From Rhodocyclaceae bacterium UBA1310 (GTDB lineage Bacteria > Pseudomonadota > Gammaproteobacteria > Burkholderiales > Rhodocyclaceae), in assembly GCA_002307175.1 (NCBI GenBank), contig DBTS01000116.1:1-41809 (forward strand): DNA of 41,809 nt, read 5' to 3'. The notes beneath the pieces were generated by a model that was not told the origin of the DNA, ran no database searches, and was given only the letters and a program-made list of their open reading frames with translations. Below are positions 15,409-23,986 of this stretch, in pieces. Within the stretch, counting starts at the first letter, position 1. The number at the start of each line of letters is the position of its first letter. The translations under genes and the position numbers were made by a program.

Positions 15409-16196
15409 ACCGGAACGCCTTGACTCTGAAGCAACTCTCGATCAGCTATGGACGCAATATGGTGGTCCAAGGCGTGGATCTCACGGAGATTCAACCAGGT
15501 ACGCTGACCGCTCTGATTGGACCCAATGGCGCAGGGAAATCGACTCTCCTGCGTGGGATTGCAGGGCTGACCCGTATCCGTGGCGAGGTGCTGCTGGGAG
15601 ATACCCTCCTTTCGAGGCTTGGCCCACGTGAGCAGGCACAGCGCATGACATACATGCCACAAAGTTTGCCTCCTGGTGTCGCGATCACAGTGATTGAAGC
15701 CGTCCTCAGTGCCGTTCAGGCAGGTCGAAGCGGGCAGCCGGGCAAGGCTGAGCTTGATCAGGCGTACGATGCACTCGAACATCTCGGGATAGGTGCCCTG
15801 TCATCACGCTATCTGTCCGAACTCTCAGGGGGGCAGCGGCAACTTGCCGCTTTGGCACAAGCCATCGTCCGCAAGCCGGAGATCCTGCTTCTCGACGAGC
15901 CCACAAGTGCACTGGATCCACATTATCAGGTCAGAGTATTGGGAAATGTCCGGAAACTCATCCAGGCTCATGGGTTGATTGGCATGGTGGTGCTTCACGA
16001 TATCTCCCTGGCCGCCCGGTTTGCCGATCGTGTCACGGTAATGCATGCGGGGCAGATTGCAGCGGATGGCACTCCCTCTGCCGCCATTACCGCAGAGATG
16101 ATGGCCCGTGTCTATGCTGTTGAGGCGCGCGTCGAGCATTGCAGTCAGGGGCAGATTCAGGTCATCGTAGACCGTGCCCTTGACCGTGCTGCCTGA
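15405..16196 (+). CDS. Iron-complex ABC transporter, ATP-binding protein
   Basis: A 263-residue ATPase of the FecE/BtuD type. Walker A GPNGAGKST is at residues 39-47, the signature LSGGQ at 140-144 and Walker B LLLDEP at 161-166, with the switch His in VLHDISLAARFAD. It begins in a 4-base overlap with the permease gene. It energises uptake of the iron complex. The end of the operon is close to the end of the gene; an imperfect stem at about 16219-16248 follows, without a T-run. Confidence 0.95.
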   Translation: MNRNALTLKQLSISYGRNMVVQGVDLTEIQPGTLTALIGPNGAGKSTLLRGIAGLTRIRGEVLLGDTLLSRLGPREQAQRMTYMPQSLPPGVAITVIEAVLSAVQAGRSGQPGKAELDQAYDALEHLGIGALSSRYLSELSGGQRQLAALAQAIVRKPEILLLDEPTSALDPHYQVRVLGNVRKLIQAHGLIGMVVLHDISLAARFADRVTVMHAGQIAADGTPSAAITAEMMARVYAVEARVEHCSQGQIQVIVDRALDRAA

Positions 16197-16333
16197 CCAT
16201 CATTATCTGAAATGCATGCTGTCTGGGGGCGGAGACCTTGCCGGACAGAACCGTGCGGGGCCGCTCTGAGGCTTATTGCCGGTAGGTCATATGGTGCTTC
16301 GGCTCCCTCGCTTTGGCTACTTCTCCCATAAAG

Positions 16334-17518
16334 CTATTCGGGTTGCTCAAAGCTGGGCGTTTGGCTTCCATCCCTGGCTTTCACACAGTTTCTGCCGGCG
16401 GCTTTGGCTTGGTATAGCGCAGCGTCGGATTCTGCCAACAGATCATTCCAGTCACCGTGTCCGGTGCGTCGTTGCGCCACACCAATACTGACCGAGAGTG
16501 ACAGAGATCCTTGCCGCGCCTGAAGACTGACTTGTGCAATTGCCTGGCGAATGCGCTCGGCTGCGGCGAGAGCCTGTACCAAATCGGTATCGGGCAGCAA
16601 TGCAACAAACTCTTCGCCGCCATAACGACACCAGACATCGTTCTTGCGCAATACCCTCAGAGCTGTTTGTGATACCAGAGTCAGCGCCTGGTCGCCGGTT
16701 TGATGTCCATAGCGGTCGTTGAATATTTTGAAGTTGTCGATGTCGAGCAAGAGCAACGATAATGCTTGGTGGCATCGTGATGATTGCGCCCAGGTTCGTT
16801 CTGTGAATTCGACAAAGGCTCGTCGGTTGTACGCCCCGGTCAGCACATCCTGACGAGCTTGGGTGTTAAGTTCTTCCTGCAACTTCTGGGAGGTTTGCAA
16901 GGCCAGTAACATGGTTAGCATAGGGTAGATCGTTACTGAACAGAGGAGTAGCAAGATTTTGGGTTCAGGCTCAGGGAGGGAGGGCTGTACGCCAAATGTT
17001 TCCTGGGCAAGCTTCCAGGCAAATGTTGCTGCTGAAATAATCAATAAAACCGCAATTGCGCGAAAGGTCTGGCGACGGGTGCAATCCACGTTGTGCAGGC
17101 ATGCGTAAGCAGCGGTCAGATCAAACAGAATCAGGATACTGTGATGTAACAGAGGCAGAGCCGGGGACTCCGGTTGCACCGAAGCAGTCCCGGCCATACC
17201 CAGCAAGACGAGTATGCACAGTGTGCTTCCCAGTCTGTAAGGCGGCTGTCTGCCGCAGGCTTTGACAATACCGAAATCAAAAATCATCCAGCCTGGAAAC
17301 AACAGCGCATTGGACAACAGCTCAGAAACAAACGGAGACACCAGATGCCGCAATCCAATTAGAAAAAGCCCGACAGCCGTCAGAATGGAACCAAGCGCCC
17401 AGTCCTTGGCAGGTGGATAGTTACGCTGGACACTCCATATGTAGGCCAGCACCATTGCTAAACCAATGCGTACCGCAACATAGACCAGAGCGATTGTTCT
17501 GAGATCCAGCAAGTGCAT
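16334..17518 (-). CDS. Membrane diguanylate cyclase
   Basis: A 394-residue protein. Six hydrophobic segments lie in residues 5-207, with no recognisable periplasmic sensor. A cytoplasmic GGDEF domain follows (about 220-385). The active-site loop is GGEEF at 300-304, preceded by the product-inhibition site RKND at 291-294 with the correct 5-residue spacing, so the enzyme should make c-di-GMP from two GTP and be feedback-inhibited. DVLTGAYNRRAF and LDIDNFKIFNDRYGH are typical. It is followed on the same strand by nothing related, and it lies 39 bp downstream of the second cyclase gene; the two may form an operon. Confidence 0.93.
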   Translation of the reverse strand: MHLLDLRTIALVYVAVRIGLAMVLAYIWSVQRNYPPAKDWALGSILTAVGLFLIGLRHLVSPFVSELLSNALLFPGWMIFDFGIVKACGRQPPYRLGSTLCILVLLGMAGTASVQPESPALPLLHHSILILFDLTAAYACLHNVDCTRRQTFRAIAVLLIISAATFAWKLAQETFGVQPSLPEPEPKILLLLCSVTIYPMLTMLLALQTSQKLQEELNTQARQDVLTGAYNRRAFVEFTERTWAQSSRCHQALSLLLLDIDNFKIFNDRYGHQTGDQALTLVSQTALRVLRKNDVWCRYGGEEFVALLPDTDLVQALAAAERIRQAIAQVSLQARQGSLSLSVSIGVAQRRTGHGDWNDLLAESDAALYQAKAAGRNCVKARDGSQTPSFEQPE

Positions 17519-17557
17519 GACTTAATTTGTAATGCTTTTCAGAGAGATTGGTTTTCG

Positions 17558-19141
17558 TTAAGTGCTGAGAGTCGTCATCGGAAAAGAGGATGGGCGATAT
17601 CTTAGATCCTCAATGAGGATATGTTGGGCGATGACTTCATACACGATGAAATGCAGCAGCTCAGAGAGGCCCAGTTTGTTGTTTGCATATTTTTCCAATA
17701 GTTCATGGCTGCGGGTGATGAGAGCTTTGTGTTGTGCCGCATGTTCAGGTAATTCATCCCATCCGACATCCGCCAGCAGTAATTCTTCGTCGGCAAAATG
17801 CTTGGCAAACTGATTCATTAGATGAATGATGAAAGGGTTTAAAGATTGGGGTTCAGTCCCCCGTAGTGCGAGATCAAGAAGGTGATTGGCTGACTCAAAG
17901 AGAGCACGATGCTGGGCATCCATCTCTGGGTGACCGGTCGCCATTGCATTGCCCCATACGAGCTTCAATAGTCCTTGTGTAGCCCCGCCTGAGATGGGCT
18001 GCTCAAGAGGCACTTCAACTTCCACGCGATTGCGTCCGCCATCTTTGGCCCGGTACAGAGCCGCATCCGCACGCTCAAAAAAATTCGCTAAATCATCCGA
18101 TGCTCTGCACGAAGCTACGCCGATGCTTACCGTGACAGGTGCCCCAAGGGAGAAGTCTGTCTCGGCGATTTGGCTGCGGATCCTATCTGCGACGCCAATA
18201 GCAACCTGCAGTCCGGTGGAAGGCAGTAGTACGACAAACTCTTCACCACCCCAGCGTCCCAAAACGTCGGTTTCGCGCAAGTAGAGGCGAGTACTGGTGA
18301 CCACCTCTTGCAGCACCGCGTCGCCATTGAGATGTCCATAGCGATCGTTGATCTGTTTGAAGTGATCGATATCCAGCAGCAGCAAGGATAAAGGGGTTCC
18401 ATAACGACGCAGCAGGAGAATTTCCTGGCGGACTTCATCCTCAAGCCGGGATCGGTTCGCGATCCCCGTCAGTTTGTCGGTTGTCGCCTGTCTTCGCAAA
18501 GCTTCGTCAGATGCTTCCTTGGTCATCAGTACAAATCCGACCGCGATGAGGTTCAATGATATCAAGGCGGACAAATACAGAAGCCCCTCAATCGTCGTGC
18601 TATCGGTTGGTGTTTGTGCCGGGTCTGCATGCATCAGAACACCAATGGCGCGCCCCGCCATAAGCGCGAGATTGAGTACGATACCCGCGCAGAAAAGTAC
18701 ATGGGCATGCCCATGCCGTTTCTTTTGCCCTAGCCAGACGCTCCAGAGCATGGTTAGATCAAGAATTGTGGCGACAGTGGAGGTAATAACCAGTCGCCAA
18801 TTCAGATGGTTGGTAAAGAGTGCGCAGGTTATCCCTAGTACGAAAGGAAGCAGTAAAAGCGCTGCTATCCGCACTGGTTGCTTGTAGAAATGTGCCAGCG
18901 CAAAGATCATCAGGCTGGAGGAGGCGGAGATCGAAAAATTGCGTATGAACAATTCGAGGGGGAGGGGGAAAAATCCCCCGGCGATGAACGTAGCGTAACC
19001 CAGTGCATGGAAGCCGAGAGCCAGCGTGAGGGCGCGCAAACCGTCCCCCCCCTCACGCCAGGAGACCCAGCCGATTGATAAGCACAGCATGGTGCAAAGC
19101 ACCAGGATCGCCACCATCATCGTTGGCACATGAATTATCAT
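17558..19141 (-). CDS. Membrane diguanylate cyclase with C-terminal bacteriohemerythrin domain
   Basis: A 527-residue protein with three parts. Residues 5-207 hold about seven hydrophobic segments. Residues 213-375 form a GGDEF domain with GGEEF at 298-302 and an inhibition site RETD at 289-292, so it should be an active, feedback-controlled c-di-GMP synthase. Residues 394-515 form a hemerythrin domain with all seven di-iron ligands: His411, His448, Glu452, His467, His471, His507 and Asp512. Hemerythrin binds O2 reversibly, so the cyclase is probably controlled by oxygen or redox state. The nif region lies nearby on the same strand. Characterised relatives carry the hemerythrin at the amino end. 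Confidence 0.93.
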   Translation of the reverse strand: MIIHVPTMMVAILVLCTMLCLSIGWVSWREGGDGLRALTLALGFHALGYATFIAGGFFPLPLELFIRNFSISASSSLMIFALAHFYKQPVRIAALLLLPFVLGITCALFTNHLNWRLVITSTVATILDLTMLWSVWLGQKKRHGHAHVLFCAGIVLNLALMAGRAIGVLMHADPAQTPTDSTTIEGLLYLSALISLNLIAVGFVLMTKEASDEALRRQATTDKLTGIANRSRLEDEVRQEILLLRRYGTPLSLLLLDIDHFKQINDRYGHLNGDAVLQEVVTSTRLYLRETDVLGRWGGEEFVVLLPSTGLQVAIGVADRIRSQIAETDFSLGAPVTVSIGVASCRASDDLANFFERADAALYRAKDGGRNRVEVEVPLEQPISGGATQGLLKLVWGNAMATGHPEMDAQHRALFESANHLLDLALRGTEPQSLNPFIIHLMNQFAKHFADEELLLADVGWDELPEHAAQHKALITRSHELLEKYANNKLGLSELLHFIVYEVIAQHILIEDLRYRPSSFPMTTLST

Positions 19142-20471
19142 TTGTCTGCCTTGTTACATCTATCAGTCATATTGGGCTGAACGTCGAAAGTCAGACAACA
19201 ACAATTCCTGTGAGACGTATCAGTTGAAGCGGTAGTTGCATACTTCTGTCAGTAGTTTGTGTGCCAGCTCATAAACTGCTTGCCGCCTCTGTGGGTTTTC
19301 TCGCTGCTGCGCTGTTTTCCTCGGACATTTGTGCGGTCTTTTCAATCTGTGCCGCAATATTGTTCGTGGTAGCCCCATGCTCACGGACCAGCCGGTACTG
19401 GTCTTCCACACTGTTCCATGGCTGCGTGACAACCGTTGCGGATCTGTTGGGTAGAGGTGCTTCTTTCGCGAGCATGTCGCATCTACAGTACCCTGCTATG
19501 AGATTGCAATCACTAAATAGCCTGGTAGGCAGAGAAGGCAGTGCTTGCTGATGAGAAGTGGAGATAGGTCCAGTACTCATCACATGAAGAAATAAGATTC
19601 ATTTAAGTCTTTGTATTTTATCAATAGTTAAAGTATTTTGCCGCAAAACGCTGATGTTTTACCTGTCTATATTGTGAATTTTTGTGTATTTATGATTTAA
19701 TATATAATATGTCATTGTATTTTTTTGTTTTGAATATAAGAAGCCAAAGCCATTTGTAAAAATTTATGTATATTGGTAATTTCTAGGTTAAGTGTTTGAT
19801 GTTTAAAAACATGTTCAAATAGGCTTATATTTCATGCTTTAGGTATATATTTTTTTCTTATTATTATATCTAAAGAGTTAAAAAATAGACTTGACGGGAA
19901 ACTGCAATTCTCAACGCTAGCTGCCACAAATACTTTCTGTGGGGATCCGCTCATCCTCCGATGAGTTTGATGAACCCGATGTGTTATATGACGAAGAAGT
20001 TCTGGATTTTATTTTAATGCCAAAAGAATATTGAGGTTCCCAGGCTCTGCCGGGAGGTAGTAGAAGTTTGATGTTTGCGAACGCCCATCTGAGAGACTTC
20101 ATTTTGGGCACGTGCTTACTTTGTTTCAACGGTGGGGCGGGACGAATCGTTGATACGGAGTTACATCCAGGCGCGGAAAGAGGAGGGTGAGCGGTTGGAT
20201 CAGCTCAATCTTCGCTAAGTGGCTGCCGCTTTCAGGCGGCGCTTGGAAAGGGGCCGGAAGCCACCCAGTAGCCGCAGTGAGCGGCTCAAGTATGAAAGCT
20301 CCCCGACTCTGCTGGGGGATGGTTACTGCTCGTGCCTGCCTGAGGCGCCGTACCATTCAATGTTTCAATGGTTTAGGCGATCTCTAGGGTGGAATGGCCC
20401 GTACGCTTGGTTTCGCTTCTGCCCCGCATCTGCCACGACAGAAAACCCTCTGCCTTGTATCCAGCCGCAGC
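19142..20471. other. Degraded, partly AT-rich region without intact genes
   Basis: These 1330 bp contain a chemoreceptor remnant (19220-19418) and a stretch from about 19590 to 19900 that is strikingly AT-rich, with long T and A runs, unlike the GC-rich surroundings. From 19960 to 20220, short frames with plausible amino-acid composition but no start appear on the plus strand, for example 20123-20218, whose end reads GRDESLIRSYIQARKEEGE. It looks like decayed foreign DNA; I recognise no complete mobile element and no terminal repeats. Confidence 0.6.
19220..19418 (-). pseudogene. Remnant of a methyl-accepting chemotaxis protein, 3' end
   Basis: On the minus strand the frame reads VREHGATTNNIAAQIEKTAQ then MSEENSAAARKPTEAASSL and a stop, which is the carboxyl end of a chemoreceptor signalling domain. 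Directly at that stop another frame continues with YELAHKLLTEVCNYRFN, which is the usual chemoreceptor terminus. So a small deletion has shifted the frame at about 19270, and everything upstream of about 19418 is lost. It is a dead fragment of what was probably a complete gene. Confidence 0.75.
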
Positions 20472-20753
20472 TCAGTGCCGAGTAGGCGCCAGACGGGGTA
20501 TCTTTCTTCCGGAGGCACTGTCTGCCAGTTGTTTTTCGGGCAGAAGGCCATGGAAAGCAAAGCGTGAGAACAGAAAACTCGCCCAAGGCAAAATCACGAA
20601 ACAGACGAGGACTGTATCGAAGGGGGGCCAGACCTGTTTCTCGATCGCTGATGCCAGGATAACCAGGCAGACAGCCCAGCCGACCATTCCCACTGTACCC
20701 ACAAACAGGCGTTGCCACCGGCCACTGGTGGTGGCCTTGGTTTGTCTGAACAT
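20472..20753 (-). CDS. Small membrane protein, unknown
   Basis: A 93-residue protein with two long hydrophobic segments (about residues 17-35 and 43-67) and a basic, hydrophilic tail. No family was recognised. A possible ribosome binding site GGGGGA lies 7-8 bases before the start at 20753. It lies downstream of nifS on the same strand but beyond the terminator at 20870-20892, so it is probably not part of the nif transcript. It could also be a chance frame; coding is supported only by the membrane-protein pattern and the ribosome binding site. Confidence 0.5.
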   Translation of the reverse strand: MFRQTKATTSGRWQRLFVGTVGMVGWAVCLVILASAIEKQVWPPFDTVLVCFVILPWASFLFSRFAFHGLLPEKQLADSASGRKIPRLAPTRH

Positions 20754-20869
20754 ATGCCTGTCCCCCGGGATTTTTATTGTATGGATGCAGGGTCGCGCGG
20801 CGGGCAGTCTGGCGTCAAGTCGGTGCTAACCCTTGCGCTACGTCTTGAAGCGCACGGCGTTGAAACAAC

Positions 20870-20892
20870 AAACCCGGCGAGGTGCCGGGTTT
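20870..20892 (-). terminator. Terminator after nifS
   Basis: A perfect 9-base stem AAACCCGGC/GCCGGGTTT with a 5-base loop lies 25 bp past the nifS stop. On the minus strand it is followed by GTTGTTTC, a modest T-rich tail. It probably ends the nifUS transcript. Confidence 0.75.
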
Positions 20893-20916
20893 GGAGGGGC
20901 TGCGATACTGACGGGT

Positions 20917-22131
20917 TCAGGCGTAAGCCGGCGAAAAGGCTTTCTCCGGGTTGGCGGCAGGGCCGTGTGTGCTTTCGTTCCAGTACGGAGAGATCTTGCG
21001 CAGCTGTTCGATGATGGGCGGCACGGCTTCAATCACGCGCTCGATTTCTTCGAGTGTGTTGTAACGGGAGAGTGAGAAGCGGATGGTGCCGTGAGCTGCC
21101 GTGTAGGGGATACCCATGGCGCGCATCACATGCGAAGGCTCAAGGGAGCCGGAGGTGCAGGCTGAGCCGGAAGAGGCAGCGATTCCCAGCTTGTTGAGCA
21201 GCAGCAGGATGGCTTCGCCTTCGACGTACTCAAAGGCGATGCTGCTGGTATTGGGCAGGCGATTGTTCAGATCCCCGGTCGGGAAAGCATGGGAAACACG
21301 GGCGAGGATGCCTTTTTCCAGCTTGTCGCGCAGAAAACGGACGTCGGTGTTTTCCGTTTCAAAATTCTGCATGGCAAGTTCGGCAGCCACCCCCAGCCCG
21401 ACGATGGAAGGCGAATTCTCGGTGCCGGGGCGGCGCCCACGCTCCTGATGGCCCCCGCGCATCAGCGGGCGGAAGCGGGTGCCACGGCGCAGGTAGAGCA
21501 CACCGATGCCCTTGGGCGCATGCAGCTTGTGGCCGGAGAGCGAGAGCATGTCGATCTTGCTGCGTTTGAGATCAATCGGAATCTTGCCCGCCGCCTGTAC
21601 TGCGTCGGTATGGAACTGGATTCCCATGGCATGGGCGTATTCCGCCATTTCTTCCACCGGGAAGATCGTGCCGCTTTCGTTGTTGGCCCACATGGCCGAA
21701 ACGATGGCAACCCTGTCGTTGAGCAAGGCGCGGTATTCGTCCATATCCAGGCGGCCGCGCTTGTCCACACGCAATTTATGGACGATATAGCCGTCTTTTT
21801 CGAGCTGTTCGCACAGGGCGAGGATCGCCGGATGTTCGACGACTGTCGTGATGATCTGATTGCGCCCGGGTTGTGCGCGCAGGGCAGACATGATGGCCGT
21901 GTTGTCGGATTCGGTGCCACAGGCCGTGAAGATGATTTCGGAATCCTGCTCGGCCCCGAGCAGCGCCTGGATCTGTCCCCGCGCCTTCTTGATAGCCACC
22001 CCGACCTGATTGCCGAAACTGTGCATGGAAGAAGCATTGCCAAACTGCTCGGTGAAAAATGGCAGCATGGCTTCAACGACGACAGGGTCGCAACAGGTGG
22101 TGGCGTTATTGTCCAGATAGATTGGTTTCAT
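20917..22131 (-). CDS. nifS: Cysteine desulfurase NifS
   Basis: A 404-residue pyridoxal-phosphate enzyme that takes sulfur from cysteine for nitrogenase Fe-S clusters and passes it to NifU. The active-site Cys325 (GSACTSG) and the cofactor lysine Lys202 (SGHKLHAPKG) are at the same numbers as in Azotobacter vinelandii NifS, and His100 (VVEHPA) is present. The NifS rather than IscS class is supported by its pairing with a three-domain NifU 64 bp upstream and by the nif context. Normal length, no damage. The transcript probably starts at the sigma-54 promoter before nifU. Confidence 0.97.
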   Translation of the reverse strand: MKPIYLDNNATTCCDPVVVEAMLPFFTEQFGNASSMHSFGNQVGVAIKKARGQIQALLGAEQDSEIIFTACGTESDNTAIMSALRAQPGRNQIITTVVEHPAILALCEQLEKDGYIVHKLRVDKRGRLDMDEYRALLNDRVAIVSAMWANNESGTIFPVEEMAEYAHAMGIQFHTDAVQAAGKIPIDLKRSKIDMLSLSGHKLHAPKGIGVLYLRRGTRFRPLMRGGHQERGRRPGTENSPSIVGLGVAAELAMQNFETENTDVRFLRDKLEKGILARVSHAFPTGDLNNRLPNTSSIAFEYVEGEAILLLLNKLGIAASSGSACTSGSLEPSHVMRAMGIPYTAAHGTIRFSLSRYNTLEEIERVIEAVPPIIEQLRKISPYWNESTHGPAANPEKAFSPAYA

Positions 22132-22195
22132 GATGATGCACTCTCTTCCGGGTGTTGCAGGATGAGGGCCGCATGGGGGATGCGGTCCGGTGTGT

Positions 22196-23125
22196 TCAGC
22201 GGGTCATTTCCATCTGGCTGGCGGGCAGCAGGCGCACGAATTCGCCAAGTTCCTCGAACAGTTTCTGCTGAATGCCACCGAAAGTGGCAGATTCCATGGC
22301 GCAGCCCATGCATGCTCCCTGCATGTTGACGTAGATGTTCTTGCCGATGATATCGACGATCTCGATATCTCCATGATCACGCTGCAGCATCGGGCGAATG
22401 GTTTCTATCACCTCTTCGATCTTGCGGATACGCTGCAGATTGGTCATCTTGGGCTTGCCAGCCGGTTGCTCTTCCGTGGCTGCAGGGGGAGCATAGGTGG
22501 TCGGCACAGTGGAGCGGGCCGGGCGTTCCGCATGCGCGAAAGCGGGTTCTTCCCCCATGGCCTGCAAAACCCGGGTCATCACTTCTTCAATCTTTTCGTG
22601 GCAGGAAGCACAGGCCCCGCCTGCCTTGGTGTAGTTCGTCACCTCGGCAACCGTTTTGAGTTTGTTCTCGCGGACAACCTGTTCGATCAGTACCGAATCG
22701 ATGGCGTAGCACTTGCAGATGAGCTCGCCCTCGGCGTGGTCATCGTGCCACGCGTCGCCGCGATAGTTGGCAATGGCGGCCTGCAGCGCCTCACGCCCCA
22801 TCACCGAGCAGTGCATTTTTTCTGGCGGCAGGCCGTCGAGGAAGGCGGCGATATCCTGGTTGCTGATCACCAGCGCTTCATCCAGCGTTTTGCCCTTGAC
22901 CATCTCGGTCAATGCCGAACTGGAGGCGATGGCCGAACCGCAGCCAAAGGTCTGGAATCTTGCATCGAGAATCTTGTCCGACTCGGGTTCAACCTTGAGC
23001 ATCAGGCGCAGTGCATCACCGCACTGAATGGAACCGACATCACCGACGGCATTGGCATCTTCGAGCGGGCCGGCATTGCGTGGATTGAAGAAATGTTCCT
23101 TGACCTTTTCGGTGTAATCCCACAT
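22196..23125 (-). CDS. nifU: Fe-S cluster scaffold protein NifU
   Basis: A 309-residue scaffold on which Fe-S clusters for nitrogenase are built. It has the full three-domain form: IscU-like scaffold with Cys35, Cys62 and Cys106; a central permanent [2Fe-2S] domain with Cys137, Cys139, Cys172 and Cys175; and an Nfu domain with Cys272 and Cys275. All nine positions agree with A. vinelandii NifU numbering. The start MWDYTEKVKEHFFNPRNAG is the family's normal start; the longer open frame upstream crosses the promoter and is rejected. AAGGAG-like bases (AAGGAGTCCGTC) lie before the start. Confidence 0.97.
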   Translation of the reverse strand: MWDYTEKVKEHFFNPRNAGPLEDANAVGDVGSIQCGDALRLMLKVEPESDKILDARFQTFGCGSAIASSSALTEMVKGKTLDEALVISNQDIAAFLDGLPPEKMHCSVMGREALQAAIANYRGDAWHDDHAEGELICKCYAIDSVLIEQVVRENKLKTVAEVTNYTKAGGACASCHEKIEEVMTRVLQAMGEEPAFAHAERPARSTVPTTYAPPAATEEQPAGKPKMTNLQRIRKIEEVIETIRPMLQRDHGDIEIVDIIGKNIYVNMQGACMGCAMESATFGGIQQKLFEELGEFVRLLPASQMEMTR

Positions 23126-23242
23126 GACGGACTCCTTGGTAACAGACTGGCAGTTGATCGGCGCAAGAGCGAAGCGACTGCCTGTGAAAATCAAAAGTTG
23201 ATCTTGTGCATGGTGCCTCTCCGCGAGGGCATACCTACCGAC

Positions 23243-23257
23243 GCAAAGGACGTGCCA
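23243..23257 (-). promoter_or_regulatory. Sigma-54 promoter of nifUS
   Basis: On the minus strand, TGGCACG-TCCT-TTGC is a perfect match to the -24/-12 consensus (TGGCACG-N4-TTGC). Transcription would begin near 23230, about 105 bp before nifU. A NifA-type site lies about 66 bp upstream. Confidence 0.9.
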
Positions 23258-23322
23258 ACCGTGGCTGGAATCGTTGAATTCCATGCCAGGAAAGGCTTTC
23301 AGGGAGGAGTGAAGCAGCCTCT

Positions 23323-23338
23323 TGTCGGATACCCGACA
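23323..23338. promoter_or_regulatory. NifA upstream activator site of nifUS
   Basis: TGT-CGGATACCCG-ACA fits the NifA site TGT-N10-ACA exactly, and its centre (TCGG/CCGA) is also symmetric. It lies about 100 bp before the expected transcription start, the usual distance for NifA acting through DNA looping. Confidence 0.85.
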
Positions 23339-23530
23339 GGTTTGATGTAGGTCAACAAGGGCAAAACCGACAAGCATGAACCCGTACCTCAGGGCATGCC
23401 TGCGTATGCAAAATCCATTTAAAAACAGGGTTGTCTGGAGCGGGTGCGGCGTGAGGCGGGAAGCGCGAGAAACGCTTTTCAACAGGCGCTGCTGCTGTTT
23501 CGGCAGGCACTGAAAAAGTGCATCGTGGAA

Positions 23531-23965
23531 CTATCCGATCAGATATTCGTACACATGCCCCAGCACATCAAGTTCTGCCCGGGGAAGCTGGCGCATATCC
23601 GTGATGGGAGCAAACCGGGCCTCGTGCGTGCGTGCCATTTCGAATGGCGGATCAATACTGGTGAATGTAGCCAGCAGGATGGTGACGATATCCCCATTGC
23701 AGTGCGCTTCGACGTGAAACTCTGGTTCCGGGCTGATGGCATCGTGAGGCATGCCCAGACGTTCGCAGGCCTGATGTGCCCACGCGGCAGGATGCAGCAT
23801 CACCCGCGTGTGGGAACATCCGGCACAGATTACGGCCTGCAGGGGCAAAGGTTCAAAAGCCAGGACGCCATGCGGGAAGAGCAGAAAACGCAGACGGGCA
23901 CTGGTCTTTTGCTTGTGGCATAGAATCAGGCGCGCGCTCGGCACGGTATCTCCGGAGAATGGCAT
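23531..23965 (-). CDS. Uncharacterised protein at the end of the nifENX operon
   Basis: About 144 residues. I do not recognise the family. Visible are a CxxC pair (Cys47 and Cys50 in VICAGCSHTRV) and a conserved-looking acidic/aromatic block EFHVEAHCNGDIVTILLATF followed by TSIDPPFE. There is no signal peptide or membrane segment, so it should be cytoplasmic, and the cysteines and histidines could hold a metal. It follows fdxB in the same direction after a strong hairpin. The start is uncertain: ATG at 23965 lacks a good ribosome binding site, and a GTG a few codons later (with GGAGA ahead) is possible. Confidence 0.65.
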   Translation of the reverse strand: MPFSGDTVPSARLILCHKQKTSARLRFLLFPHGVLAFEPLPLQAVICAGCSHTRVMLHPAAWAHQACERLGMPHDAISPEPEFHVEAHCNGDIVTILLATFTSIDPPFEMARTHEARFAPITDMRQLPRAELDVLGHVYEYLIG

Positions 23966-23986
23966 GGTCTGGCCGGCGAATCCTTG

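Larger units (their letters stand above)
23126..23530. other. nifU upstream region
   Basis: These 405 bp have no gene. They contain the nifU sigma-54 promoter and NifA site listed separately. Between 23340 and 23530, behind the unknown gene that ends at 23531, only a weak short stem (around 23460-23480) is visible and no strong terminator, so some read-through from the nifE operon into nifUS is possible. Confidence 0.5.

Noticed and set aside
19917..20129. Minus-strand open frame of about 70 codons with a Ser-rich end
   Set aside because: No ribosome binding site or recognisable family. The plus strand in the same place reads more like a decayed acidic protein tail, so neither was called.
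20126..20356. Minus-strand open frame of about 76 codons
   Set aside because: Low-complexity translation, no ribosome binding site, no similarity recognised; it overlaps plus-strand remnant sequence in the degraded region.
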